Positions 26,768 to 38,399 of a stretch of 64,000 nt of DNA are shown here, in pieces (position 1 is the first letter of the stretch; each line of letters starts with the position of its first letter). The notes below the pieces were generated by a model. That model saw nothing but the letters and a program-made list of their open reading frames with translations, was not told the DNA's origin and did no database searches. This DNA is from Straminergon stramineum (Eukaryota; Streptophyta; Bryopsida; Hypnales; Calliergonaceae). The position numbers and the translations under genes are program-made. The stretch is from the NCBI GenBank assembly GCA_963920665.1, contig OY987267.1, positions 15,686,001-15,750,000 of the forward strand, read 5' to 3'.

Positions 26768-27491
26768 TGGGTGATTGCAAGAAACACTTGTCCTATTTGT
26801 TGCGTTTTGCTGATTTTTTTGGGAGTACTTTAAAATTAGAAAATTATTATTTTTTAAATTAAAAAAATATGATTAATGTATATACCTTTAAGATGAGGGT
26901 ACCCATGGAAGGAATTGCATAGAAAAATTCTCTAAGTAGGAGAACTAGAAAAGTGCTCAGTCTCAAGAAAATACATACCTTGATGTTTTAATTAAGGAAA
27001 AATAGTAAAAATAAATAAATACGCAAAAGAAAAAGTGGACATTTGCAACAACCCTATGGAGATGGTCATTCACCAAAAAACCCACCAAAACAATATTTTA
27101 TATGTTACAAAATGCAAGCAGAAAGAAGCTCACTTTGTAGACTTCCACACCACAAAAAATTAACTATTTTTAAAATTCCTCTACTAGAAAGCTACAAGTC
27201 TAGTAGAAGACTATCTCATCCAAATTTCAGCTCAAAATATGGTTTTCTGGGTTCTAAATAGTACTAAGAACCTCCAAATTGGCAATTGTGACATTGAATT
27301 GGGGTCTATTTTTGGATAGTAAATTATTTTTGGAAATTATGAAAAAATTATGGAAGGTATATGATAGTCATGAGTACCTTCCCTACAAATCTTGAGTCAT
27401 TTGGAGCCAAAATACAAAAGTTTTAGGCAAAAAAATAATTAGCACACACCGTGTGACACAAAATAGGACAGGTGTTTCTTGCAATCACCCA
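26768..27491 (+). mobile_element. Inverted-repeat element of about 725 bp with TA flanks
   Basis: The ends are near-perfect inverted repeats of about 28 bases starting TGGGTGATTGCAAGAAACAC; the reverse complement of the right end differs at one base in this stretch. The dinucleotide TA lies directly outside each end (26766-26767, 27492-27493). That suggests TA-targeting insertion as in Tc1/mariner-type elements. It has no long open frame, so it is a non-autonomous element. Confidence 0.65.
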
Positions 27492-27493
27492 TA

Positions 27494-28869
27494 AAATAAT
27501 GACATATAAAACTCCTCATTCATCCAAATCAATGCTTGACTTTTTAAAAACTACAATTTCTATAAGATGAATTTTATGAAATTGAGGTGAATAATAAATA
27601 TTCATAAAGATCTAAGCAAAAATATGTAAAAATTGAAGAAAGGATTGAGGCGTTAAGGAATTAAGACCTAGTGATTGATTTATCATTTCACTACTTGTGA
27701 ATTTAGACTAATATATTTAATTAGTGCAAGTTTGAGTACACTTCTATCATACCTATTTCTACAAGGGTTGTTATAAGAAATTCTTGTCACTTTTGTTTCA
27801 AGATGGCCTATTTAAGTTAGTACTATGACTATTGGAATAAAACAAAAATTTAAAAGAAAACATGGATAATTTGTAAAGCATTCAAAATAATATGTACAAA
27901 AGAAATTATTTCTCAAAGTTATGCACAAAAAAGAGCAATGGAAAATACCAAGAAAAATTGATACTTTAAAGTTTAAATGATGTTTGATTTTTTTTAAATA
28001 GTAAAAATATTCAAAAAATAAATAGAAAATTGGCCATTATTCCTAACTTAAAGTTAATTGAAGGTGCTTAGGTGCTCCTTCTCAACCATTTGCATCTTTA
28101 CAAAATAATTTTTTTTTGCAATTGCACAAAGGTAGTGAACTTTGACCAATGACCACATGAAGAAGGTGGACACTCTATTATTTTTTAAAATCTCTTCATA
28201 GGCTTGTGTAACTTTAGTAGAAGTCATGGTCTCCTAGTTTTGATATTCAAATTTGCATTTTTTGGTCAAAACTAGTAAAACCCCTCGGACAAAATTACAC
28301 CTCCAATCAAGGGCTCCTTTTCAATAATAAACTAATTTTGAAAAAGTGGAAAAATTATTCAATACCTACAACTATCACATTTGCCTTCAAATGTTTCAAA
28401 ATTTTAAAATTTCATACAAGGCCAATATACAATACCATAAGTTATGAGCAAAAAAACACCCAACTAGATTGGTCAATGGGACAAAAAAAAGGACAAATAT
28501 TTCTTGCAAACACCCACAAATAATTACAAGCCTTTTATATTGAAATGATGATATATCACCATCACCCAAAGGATAAATCAGCACTATTGGCTCCACTTTT
28601 TCATTGAGCTAATTTTAGACTACCAATCTAGGACAAAACAAATATTTTCGCCCCTAAATGATGAGGCGAACGTTTTTTGTCCGATGAATGACAAGGAATT
28701 CTCTTGTGTAGGATAGAAGTGCAACTATTCATCCTCAAAATTAGGGGTGAAAAGGGAAGATCTTCTACAGAAGTTTGACCCCCAATGAATATTTTTGATT
28801 TTTTTAAAGTTGATAATGTCACCCGGTTCCAAAATGGTTGGTTTCCATGGTCACCAGTCCAGCGTTCAA
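27494..28869. other. AT-rich region without a recognisable gene
   Basis: No gene is seen. Near 28478-28515 there is a lone diverged end of the 725-bp family (GGACAAATATTTCTTGCAAACACCCA) without a clear partner. The region is likely old transposon sequence. Confidence 0.5.
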
Positions 28870-29036
28870 GGATTTAAATGGTGATATTCCACAAACTTTG
28901 CACTTTTACATTTAGACTAGGTGGTCTGAAATGTATACCTCTCCTAGATTTCAGACCCTGTGGTCTGAAATCTATACCAGTCCTAAAAAATGAATGAAAA
29001 AACGGCCAATGAATACCGCCATTTTAACGAAATATC
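28870..29036. mobile_element. Miniature element of the TTTCGTTAAAATGGC family
   Basis: The right end is CCGCCATTTTAACGAAAT; the left end is a degenerate AATGGTGATATTCC. The interior carries two copies of GTGGTCTGAAAT, a motif shared with the copies at 32643 and 33303. Confidence 0.55.
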
Positions 29037-29039
29037 TGT

Positions 29040-29394
29040 TGCCTTCAGAAACGAACCAGCCAGTACCGGCTTCTGACATCCGGGATATCTGCCCTTCCGA
29101 AGTCAATATCACAATATGAAACTCCAATCCCATTGCAACCTCTATATCAGTGGCAGGGTCGATCGACGACACTCCACGACATTTTTGAATGAAACGAACG
29201 TTTCCCATTGATGCAAGTATTAATGAAAGAACATACACTGAACAGGGTCGACCGATCTCAATCACAGAACGAGCACCAGATAATAAATAATTCCATGCAT
29301 GCCCAGGCTCGGATTCACCAAAAAAGACGTGTATCCTGGAGTAAAGCTCTCCTCCTTTTTCGTCATTGCAGCCAATGAAACGCCCGAACGCCAC
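29040..29394 (-). other. Unassigned open frame on the minus strand
   Basis: An open frame of about 118 codons begins MAFGRFIGCNDEKGG and runs into the neighbouring miniature element. Base composition is higher in GC than the surrounding AT-rich DNA. I recognise no family. It may be chance, or part of the upstream region of the Ser-rich gene on the other strand. Confidence 0.15.
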
Positions 29395-29913
29395 CAGTTT
29401 AAATTTGGGCCCTGGAGAGGGATAAAGCTACGTCCATCAGTACTACTCACTCTTGGCGGAAGATGACGGCGGATTTCACTGAAATTGGCGCAGCTTGCAG
29501 TCGCAACCTCACATCCACACCTGGCCTGGCTAGTTTTGAGAGTTTTTTGAGCGCTTAAACGGCACGAGTTTGGCGCTCTGAATTGAACACGATATTGTAG
29601 AGAATATATGACCATCAGTACTTTCACTAGTAGCTGCAAGGTACTCTACACCGACCTTCTTCTTCTTCGTCCCTAAACTTCAAATTCTGTTTCCTGGAAC
29701 TACACTCATACCTCCATGCAGACTCACCTCATTCGATTTCTAGCTTTACGTAAACCGTCATTCTCGTGATTGCATCATTTGTGCTACCATTCCGTCTGCA
29801 TTCACAGTTTCCGGGAACGCTTTCCGGAGTCGTACGTACCGACTGAGCGTAGCTCTGTGTAGCCAGCTAGCTGTGTCCGTGAATCTTAGTACTACTCCCT
29901 GGGTGTGTACCGC

Positions 29914-30594
29914 ATGCCGAGGTGTTGGCTCTTCGCTTACCATGAAAAAAAATGTAACGTTATTGCAGCTCCTTCTCCTGCATCCGCCTCCATAGCCACT
30001 AGCTCGGGCTCCAACTCGGGCACCAGCTCGGGCGCCTGTTCTCGCAGTCCCAGTTCCTCCGCTCAGTCCTCCTCAGCTTCATCATCATTCGTGTCGACGA
30101 CTGTCCCGGGTCCTGGTCGCCGTTCTTTCGTCAACAAGCACTCCAACACGCAGATAATGGCCAACATGCTTCTTTCTATCATGGACGCGGAGGATACTGC
30201 TGAGCTTCGGAGCTGTGAAGATGCCCATCTAGCGAGGGCGTTGAGCGATGGTCCGCATCCCTGGGCTCGACAACGTCTGGATTCACCGACATTAGGGTGT
30301 GGACGACAGTCGAGTTCCGCGTCGTCGTCCAAGCTCAATGGCCCTCGGGAGTCGGCTTGGCATGAGCCTCCGTGTGAGCCTGCGTGTGATGAAATGTTTC
30401 TGGAGCCGGCTGCAGTTTCTAGGGGAAGACACAGCTCTGCGTCGAAGCATAGCTCGGGACGACAGTATTCCCCCGTTTTGAGAGGTCGGGCGTCCGTGGA
30501 TGGGTTTCTCTCTAGCAGGAGTCCGGGACCTACGAGACAGTTTGGGAATTTGATAGACCTATCTAGAATAGAAGTCAGCAAACTTCGGTTGTGA
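29914..30594 (+). CDS. Ser-rich protein of unknown function
   Basis: The open frame encodes up to 226 residues. The N-terminal third is dominated by Ser with Ala, Gly and Thr. A more normal patch follows (NTQIMANMLLSIMDAEDTAEL), then a stretch rich in Ser, Arg and Pro (SSRSPGPTRQ) and the end NLIDLSRIEVSKLRL. No catalytic motif, membrane segment or signal peptide is evident, and most of the chain looks disordered. The start is uncertain: a good 3' splice site (TTATTGCAG, ending 29968) lies just inside the frame. The true N-terminus may therefore come from an upstream exon, replacing the odd beginning MPRCWLFAYH. GC content is clearly above the flanks, which supports a real gene. No family was recognised. 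Confidence 0.5.
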   Translation: MPRCWLFAYHEKKCNVIAAPSPASASIATSSGSNSGTSSGACSRSPSSSAQSSSASSSFVSTTVPGPGRRSFVNKHSNTQIMANMLLSIMDAEDTAELRSCEDAHLARALSDGPHPWARQRLDSPTLGCGRQSSSASSSKLNGPRESAWHEPPCEPACDEMFLEPAAVSRGRHSSASKHSSGRQYSPVLRGRASVDGFLSSRSPGPTRQFGNLIDLSRIEVSKLRL

Positions 30595-31580
30595 GAGAGG
30601 ACCAGAAACTTGCCTAGTCTAGCTCTGTATGACGTGGCAGATGTACGTGTACAATATCATATTCCTAGGATTGAACTGAAATAGAGCGTGGAATGTCGTC
30701 TTTATGAAAGAGCAGCTGCTTCAGGAGTACGTTCTACGGAGATTGTAGATTGAACTAGATTTGCTGTCTCTGCGTGCACCGGCATTACTTCAATTGCTAT
30801 ATGAATCCAGACACTATGTATAAGTTTGATCTGAGCATACAGTTTCGATTACTGATGCGCCTGGGTTTGAGTCAGTGAACTCGGACTTCCAGTTCATGCA
30901 TTACAAGGAGCCATTATTCATTTTAACTCACATTGTGTTGGCCGTTGACAAGGCCTTGCTTTTAAGATTTAATTTTTTCATATTGTTATTGACACAATTG
31001 AGATGGTCTGTCATTCACGGAGGTTATCTTTGATTCCTTAATTAGGATTGCCAGGTTTACAGTTGAAATCCCTGTTCGAGTGCGTTCAGCTAGTCCTAGG
31101 TCTGCTTCCACTACGATAAGGAATTCAGTGGCACAAATTCTCCCTGTTAACCCCTTTTCCTAGTGTTTGCTAAAACATCTGATATTTCTGTCGGTAAGAG
31201 AAACCAGGAAAATATCCCTGTGATTGCAGATAAGTGAGAGGACACAAATATAATGAAGGCTGCCCTGTCGCCCAGTCAGGTTTTGCTTAAAATTTACTGA
31301 GGCTATTAGTGCAACACTTCGTCCATTCAATTGGGGTTGATCCTTCGAGAGGTACCGTATGTCGTCGATCAGCAGCACTGCAGTAGGAATTTTATTTTTC
31401 TTCCATTTCGTCCAGAGTTTTTAATCTGCAGTTTGGCCATCGAAAACCAAAATAAATATTTTGACATGTTAATTTCTTGTCAATGGAAAATTTTGCTGCT
31501 ACGGCCCTGCTCAAAAGGTATTCTAAGATAATTCTGGTCTACATTGCCATGCCCGTTACTGAGCCCGTTCACCATTAATA
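30595..31580. other. Probable 3' UTR of the Ser-rich gene and intergenic DNA
   Basis: Composition remains moderate in GC for several hundred bases after the stop codon, then becomes AT-rich. No further coding sequence is supported. Confidence 0.4.
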
Positions 31581-31670
31581 GCAAATTTCGTTAAAATGGC
31601 AGTCATTCCGAAACTTTGGCACTTTGACAGTTTAGACCGCTTTTCAAACCACTGTCAAAGTTTCATTAAG
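31581..31670. mobile_element. Partial copy of the TTTCGTTAAAATGGC family
   Basis: The left end AAATTTCGTTAAAATGGC and the following CATTCCGAAACTTTGGCACTTT match the copy at 33303. A short internal hairpin follows (CTTTGACAG near 31621, CTGTCAAAG near 31652). The right end reads only TTTCATTAAG, so the copy is shortened. Confidence 0.5.
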
Positions 31671-32642
31671 GTAGGAGGTCCATAAAGCGCCCATTTAAGA
31701 ACTGAAAATTAATTTGGGGAGGTTAAACTTTTTGAAATATTTTTTAGTAAAATTTCCCTGGAAGACAAATGAATTGGTGTCTAAGTGATCTAACCCAAGT
31801 TGTTTCATATTTTTTTAAGCTTCACTGAATTAGTTATGAATTTTTGAAGTTTAAATACATTGGTCACTAAAGCATCAACCTCGTGAAATGTAGATGGTTT
31901 GTAGGGTACGTTGTTTGTAATTGTTTGTACATTGTTGGTGCAATGAGAAAGCAAAATGCACTTGGGCGTTGATTGATGACGCGTTTAGAGATCAAGGGTT
32001 TTAGAATTTAGGGTTTTCAGGGTTTAGGGTATGGACCTTCGTTACTCTTTCTGAAACTTGCTACTTGCGCGGCTCCTTGTCTATTGCGTCACCTCAGGCG
32101 TGTTTATTGGAATGTAACAGTATGGACAATGTGCAGAAAGAGCTCCAATTCACTGATAGCAAACGACATGAATAGGCCCCTGCGTATACGACAGTCATGG
32201 TTACGTCAGTTCAATTGGAAAAAGAGCTCAGAGTTTTTTAGGTGCTCCTCGCGCACATGCACATGCACATGCACACAACAAAGTATTTATTCAAAAATTA
32301 ATTTCAAATAGTCACAATACTCTATATTTTGTGCAATCCCATTTCTCCAGACTTCGGAAACTTATTATTGAACCGATACTTAAACCAGACTGACTGTAAA
32401 CATACGCAGACACACATCTTGCAAGAACAACTTATAGCTTGTTCACTTGTATTACGGAAAGATCAAAGTGTACAACCTGAGAAAATGAGAACAGCCACAG
32501 AATCGTGCACCACGCCTAAATGTACACTTGACAGGCGGGGTGACGGGATACATCAATTAGATGTAAACCATCCAGAAACTAATCAACCATAGGTGATAGC
32601 TACGTTCTTCTACAATTTTCAAAATGCATTCCAGCATTTGTA
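31671..32642. other. Intergenic DNA with a telomere-like patch
   Basis: No gene is supported. Positions 31997-32035 hold several AGGGTTT and TTTAGGG units, the plant telomere repeat in degenerate form. A (CACATG)n microsatellite lies at about 32252-32277. Confidence 0.5.
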
Positions 32643-32782
32643 ACAGATATTTCATAAAAATGGCGGTACTCATACGCCATTTTTCCAATCATTTTCTAGG
32701 GCTAGCATAGATATCAGACCGCACGGTCTAAACCTAAAAGTGCCAAGTTTGTGGAATACCGCCATTTCAATGAAATATCCGT
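32643..32782. mobile_element. Miniature element of the TTTCGTTAAAATGGC family
   Basis: The ends pair well: left ACAGATATTTCATAAAAATG, right (reverse complement) ACGGATATTTCATTGAAATG. The centre holds the palindrome-like AGACCGCACGGTCTAAA. About 140 bases, no coding capacity. Confidence 0.65.
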
Positions 32783-33302
32783 TTTATCCGACGACATTGC
32801 TGGGCAAGTACGTTGCAGGCTCTTTTACATTCTGTTAGGAACTTTCGATTGTTACTTTTTTACTTGGTTGAGGGTATGGCATCGTCCAACCTGCCCATGC
32901 CAGGAGCACTATGGCAGTATTAATGGCACAAACACTCTTTCAAAAACAGAGCCAACCTCCACAAGACCAGAACCATACCTGAGAGGCTGATCCACGAGGA
33001 AAATCAGACACATGAAAGAGAAGAAACCAAAATCTCATAAATGAAAAAACGTCAAGGAATGTTGATTTTAAAGTAATGACTTATGATTGGGCAACCTACA
33101 TATAATGACAATTTTTGTTCAAAGATAGAGGGACAATTGCGGACAAATCTATCAATCCAAAGCTCAAGGACGAGGTTTGAGTTTCCCTGTTGTAGTGAAA
33201 TCGAATTGCTTCCCTTGGGGTGATTGGGCTTTCCTTCGCCGTTGTTACCAAAAAAACAGAAAAGAGATGGACCTGCATCAATCTCCAGAAACTGCGTTCA
33301 TG

Positions 33303-33492
33303 GTAAATTTCGTTAAAGTGGCTGTCATTCCACAAATTTGGCACTTTTACAGTTTAAACTGCGCAGTCTGAAATCTACGCCTGTCCTAGATGATTCATAC
33401 CGCGTGGTCTGAAATCTATGCCTTTCCTGCACGGTTTAGACCGCGCACTCTGAAAATGGCGTATGGAATATCACCATTTTAACAGAATTTGC
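33303..33492. mobile_element. Miniature element of the TTTCGTTAAAATGGC family
   Basis: The left end GTAAATTTCGTTAAAGTGGC pairs with the right end ATTTTAACAGAATTTGC. The interior has repeated CTGAAATCTA(C/T)GCCT and CGCG(C/T)GGTCTGAAAT units. About 190 bases, just downstream of the hopene cyclase pseudogene. Confidence 0.65.
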
Positions 33493-33779
33493 TATGTTCT
33501 TTCTCTGCCAGAAATGAGCTTCCAATTGCATCTAAAAGCACCATCATGCGTACAAGTAAACAAATAAACTTTGACAACCGAAGCTTTGATTTGAAGGAAT
33601 GTACAGAGGAGCTGGCAAGGAATCTGTCATTGGTATCACTCGCACAACATTGAACAGGGACCTGAACGAAGAGACTCGTACTTCTCGTCAGGTACCAATG
33701 GGTTGCAGTATTTTTATTTCTGTGTCTCACCTGGTCACGTACGGGCTTCGCGGGTTCACCAAAATCGAGCATCAACTGA

Positions 33780-35806
33780 TCAAAGTACTCGTCCAAAAGC
33801 CATGAGCAGGAAGTAGTACTGGTACATGTGGTGTCGCAGCATGGATGCAGCACTGCTAGCTCCATCCCTTTGGCAACTTGGGGCTAGTAGTGCGCAGATC
33901 GATAAGGGAGCCGTGCGCGTACCCGGGGAAGTTCACGCCCGTGAAGTGCTTGCAGTCACTCCGGGATCCTGGGCCTGTTTAAGAGCTCATGAGAAACTTC
34001 ACGCCCTTGCGAATCGCATTGTGATACTTCAAGACGTTAACATTGTTGAGTGAATTTGCATCATGGCTGGAGCTCGCCGCCGTGAGGAGCCCCATGAGGG
34101 CCCACCCGACCCGATCTGGGAGGCCGTGTTGGATCCGACGCCGCGCAACGTGATGTCCATGTACGACGCGCACGTCCCAGCCGCCGTCTTTGTTCGGATG
34201 AGTCTCCAGCCAGCAACAGGCCTTGGGCTTTCAGCCGGTGTTCATATCCTCTCGACGGTTTGAAGCGCCGGCAGCACGGCCGCCCACCCCGTAGAGGTGG
34301 CTGACGCCCCAGCGGCCGAACCAGCTGCCGTCGTCCTCCAGCCCGGCACCTAAGTAGCGCGCCGCCTTCTTCACTAATGGGTCCTTCATGGTTTGCCCCA
34401 GACAGCTCAGCGCCTCCACGGCGTGCGGCGTCACGTCCACGAACGTCGGGTCGAGAGCCTCCCCGCAGTCGCAGGAGAGGATGGAGGTGACGAACGCAGA
34501 CACGTCTTTGTCGAACATGTCTATGCCGTCGCGGCACTCCATGGCCGCTGCCCAGCTCAGGGCGCGATCCAACGCGGCCGCCGCTTTGCCATTTGGGTTC
34601 TGGTAGCCATGGGAGGGGGAGCGCGCGAGCACCATCATGGCCACTGCCGTATCGTCTACTTCCGAGTAGAGCTCATTCTCGTGGCAGAAATACCAGCCAC
34701 TCCGGACGGCATTGAAAGGCACCTTGACGCCCCAGTCGCCGCGCATGCGAACTTCCTTGGAGAGAAGGTACTCGACTGAGCGCGCGAATGGCGGCTCGCG
34801 AACTTCCACGCCGCAGTTGAGCATCCCAGCTGCATGAGCACCGTGTCCCACGTCGGGGAAGTGCCCGGCTGGACGATGTTTATGCCGTTGTGAGTTTTCT
34901 TGGCTTGTCCTTCGGAGTGCTCTCTGGAGGACGGGATGCTTGAGGTCACACTCCTGTGCGTTCCTCGCGACCAGGGAGAAGAACCAAGCTGGGGTGAGTG
35001 GCCAGCATTTATCCATTTCCTGCCGCTTCAGAATCCAAGCCATGTAATTGTCGATGACCGTTTCACGACCGGGTTTGACTAGGCTGTGCTTCGCATACCA
35101 TTGCAACTCTTTGCCGAAGTGGCAGAAGAATCGGTCCGCCATGGTGGCCGGCGCCCGCTGCAGTAGGCACAGAAATTGCATCTCGAGTGGACTCGTCATG
35201 AAGCTCGCGGCAGGCGCAGTCAGGCGGGAGGGGACGCACCAGGCGGCGCGAGAGCACATCACAAGTAATTAAGGACACGAGGATGTAGCGTGCCCAGTAG
35301 CTGAAATGGTAGATGCTGATGAGAATGCGCCCAGAGCGGCAGGAGATGAGACCGGGAGACAAGCATGGCACGTCGTCCCAGGACTACTCGCCCACCATGG
35401 CCAGTCAAAGCTTGGTGAACATGCGACAATTGCATGGCTTATTGTACGACAGGATCCAGTCTTTATTGGCAACCATGTTGAGTTCGAGGGCTCTCTCCCC
35501 GAACACCTTCAAGGCGAAGTAGCATTACTAGATGGTGCTGTTGATGTCGCCCGCGGGCTCGGGCACGTACATTTCCAAGGAGCGGTTCGCGCACCGGTTG
35601 CCGCGGATGCAGCACACAAATTAAAGGATTCGCATTTCGGATCGTCCCGCACGCCCAGCACGTGCATGACCAGAAGCCATTCGGCTTCTGTGGAACTGTT
35701 CGCCTCCAGGGGCTACCCAGTAGCCGCGGGCGTGCTGCTCGGGGAAGCTCCATTCCAAGCCGCGCTGGATCACTGGGTCCAGCTGCAGCTTCACGTTTGT
35801 CTCCAT
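33780..35806 (-). pseudogene. SHC: Squalene-hopene cyclase pseudogene, intronless, near full length
   Basis: Squalene-hopene cyclase turns squalene into hopanoids; it is bacterial in type and known in mosses and ferns. On the minus strand the order follows the family: start METNVKLQLD (35806), HARGYWVAP, TEAEWLLVMHVLG, EPAGDINSTI, SWDDVP, FSYWARY, PTWDTVLM, RGDWGVKVP, EVDDTA (34651-34662), FDKDVSAF, DGSWFGRWGVSHLYG, IGWALMGLL-like, and MYQYYFLLMAFGR before a stop at 33780-33782. It is broken: stops at 35525-35530, 35405-35407 and 35384-35386, and at least five frame changes, for example near 35700, 35600, 35265, 34850 and 34260. The family's DXDD acid motif reads EVDD. The length (about 2.0 kb) fits the whole enzyme without introns. 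Confidence 0.85.
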
Positions 35807-36670
35807 TCAAGTTGGTATATTACTCGCAACGTACTCGATCTCCCACTGGGAAGGCGTACGCACTCAAGCTGATATCACCGGTAATTAATGAATATCCTCA
35901 CTGACTCTCGTCATGTCATGCATTCAGACCGGGATCGTCATCTCGCTATCTGCATGCCATTGCAAGCCAGAACAACAATCATCGTATATTTATCTCATTG
36001 CACTGCATAGATCTCTCAATCAACAGTACCAGCTGGCATGCCACCAGCATTACTTACACTGGTCTCCTCTGTCTGTAGCTCTGTTCCCAATGAAGCGTTT
36101 GACGAGAATGCGTACTGTCTCACGATCGACCATGTATACACTCAGGTTTGAAGTTCGAGTTCATTTTGGCTCCCAATCATCCACTTACAGGTCTTGTTAT
36201 TAGCAGTTGCAACCTCATCCAAATAATTAAACTCGTCGGATTTCATTTGGATGCAGCTAGGGTCTGCTACAAACTCTATGCCAGGGCTAGAATCCTCGCT
36301 AGAAGTCAAAGCTCTGGGCATGCACATGAACTTCGTATCTACAATCTCGAGCTTTAAACAACGGCATTTTGAGTTTTTGACAAACATGGCCATCGATTAG
36401 TCTACAAAGGATCATCAATTGTCACTCTCTGAGTAAGCATGCGGGACCATTTGCCTGTGCCCTGGTGATTTATTATTCAAGTGAATGCAGGGCTGGCAAA
36501 GAATCGGCTCCAAACCCTCCTCTGGCAGCAAGCATTTGCAAGCCCTAAAGGGAGTACGTCGAGTGCAAAGACTTACCTACTGGATCGATTGTGACTTCCG
36601 AAGTGCTAACAACGATGGGATCCGAGTATCCGACAAAGCTACAATTCCACCAAAAGTGAGTGCCTCCAAC
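35807..36670. other. Intergenic DNA upstream of the cyclase pseudogene
   Basis: No gene is supported. The open frames here are short and match nothing I know. Any promoter of the former cyclase gene would have been here. Confidence 0.4.
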
Positions 36671-36832
36671 GTCAATTTCGTTAAATTCGGGCGGTATTCC
36701 ATTACTTAGTCAACTTTCACAACACCTGCTCTGAAATATAAATCCATACTTGTCCTTGATGTTAGATCTTTATGTACAGATATGTCACAATAATTAATTT
36801 GGCCTTGGAATCGCGCCACTTTAACGAAATGC
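36671..36832. mobile_element. Miniature element of the TTTCGTTAAAATGGC family
   Basis: The left end TCAATTTCGTTAAATTCGGG is mirrored by the right end CGCGCCACTTTAACGAAATG. The interior is diverged from the other copies. Confidence 0.55.
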
Positions 36833-38340
36833 ACGTTCTGCACAAGTGCTTGATCCATCAATTGGTGCTGCCACAGGGCTGATTTCGCTTGGATGATATG
36901 TTATTCCTGATGCAAGTCCACTCAGAATTGAGTAGCCGGAGGTTTGAAGTGGAGAACGGATCGATGACTATTCAATCACATGACATTCCTAAGATTTCCA
37001 ACCATGGTCCGAGAACATCTAAAGTTCTGCCAGTTTAACAGGACTAGATCATGGTAATGGCCGAAGTTGTTGATTCAAACTAGGGCAGGGAGATTATCTC
37101 TGGTTCCTGGATTTCGAATCCTGATTGACATGGATTAATGCAAAGTTGTTACATTAATTAATAACATAATGCATTTTACATTGATTTGGAAATTCGATTT
37201 GATACAAAAGGCAAAGATAAAAACTAAGGAGGTCTTGGAGATTCAAAAATACTTAAAGTCTACTACATTTAATGTTGAAATATATCCTGTTGAATCTATA
37301 GATGTCTATAACATCTCTCACAATCTCACTTATCATTGAGATATTTGAGAGCTGATTCTTTAAAATAAGTAGAGCTATTTTGCCAAAAGAGTGGAATTCA
37401 AACCTTTGGGAAAATGCATACTAAATCTGATTTTTAGCTATTGCACCTAAAACTCTTAAATATTACTTTTCTAATCTTGGTCTCTCAAATCATTCTATTC
37501 TATCAAACATTAACTCCTATAAGTAGTGCATTTCAAAATTTCATGAGATTTGTAGTATTTTGAAGAAAAAAGAATCTCCATAGGGTGTGAAGAGAACAAA
37601 TGGCTAGTGTATTTTCAAGAGTTGAAAAGAAGAAAACAAAAGTGGAGGAGGGAAGCAATTGATTTATGGAAACTAGAAGATGAAAAATGGATCAAAATTC
37701 GAAATCATAGTCCAAATAAAACTAAATAAAGAAGCAACTAAGGAAATTATAGTCAAAATTGTACATTTAAGAAGATGAGCATCATTTGTTTTTATTATTA
37801 CATTGTGTAAATTTCTATTGTATCATACTGAAAGCTGAATGGGGATTTCAAATTCTCTTTGCATGCTTTTTTTAGACAACATACTAAGAAACTATGAGTT
37901 TCAAAGTTTTGTAGATTTGCATATCAAAAATTAACCAACTCACGTTCAAAATACTTACATTTTTAGGCAAGAATCTAGAACCTTGAACTATTTTGCAAAC
38001 TAGTCACAATTATATGCATTTACCTTATGTGAATATTTGGATCACTTACCCCTTTTCGAAGCAACACCTTTTTTACAATAAACCTAAGTAAGTGCACCTA
38101 ATATCAATCAAATAAGCAATTGAGCTTGGTTTCCATTATTAAATTGTCTATTTTTTTTGTTGAATCTTTTTAAATGAAAGTCTAAAGAAAATTCTACATT
38201 CTTTGGGCATGCATTTTTGAGTACCTTATGAATAAACTACAAATTTTCATAGTACTGAAAATAGGTGTATTCAAAATTGACTCTAAACCCTCATGTTCAT
38301 TGGCCTTACATTTTAGACAAGAAATGTATATGGATGGGAT
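36833..38340. other. AT-rich intergenic DNA
   Basis: No gene, RNA or clear repeat structure was found in this stretch. Confidence 0.5.
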
Positions 38341-38399
38341 TGTTTTGTTTTGCAAACAGGCCACAATGAGGTGCACTTGAAGTTGTTGCGCTCGGCAGA

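Noticed and set aside
34063..35872. Many plus-strand and off-frame ORFs over the cyclase region
   Set aside because: They are shadows of a GC-rich pseudogene on the minus strand, whose family signature explains the region.
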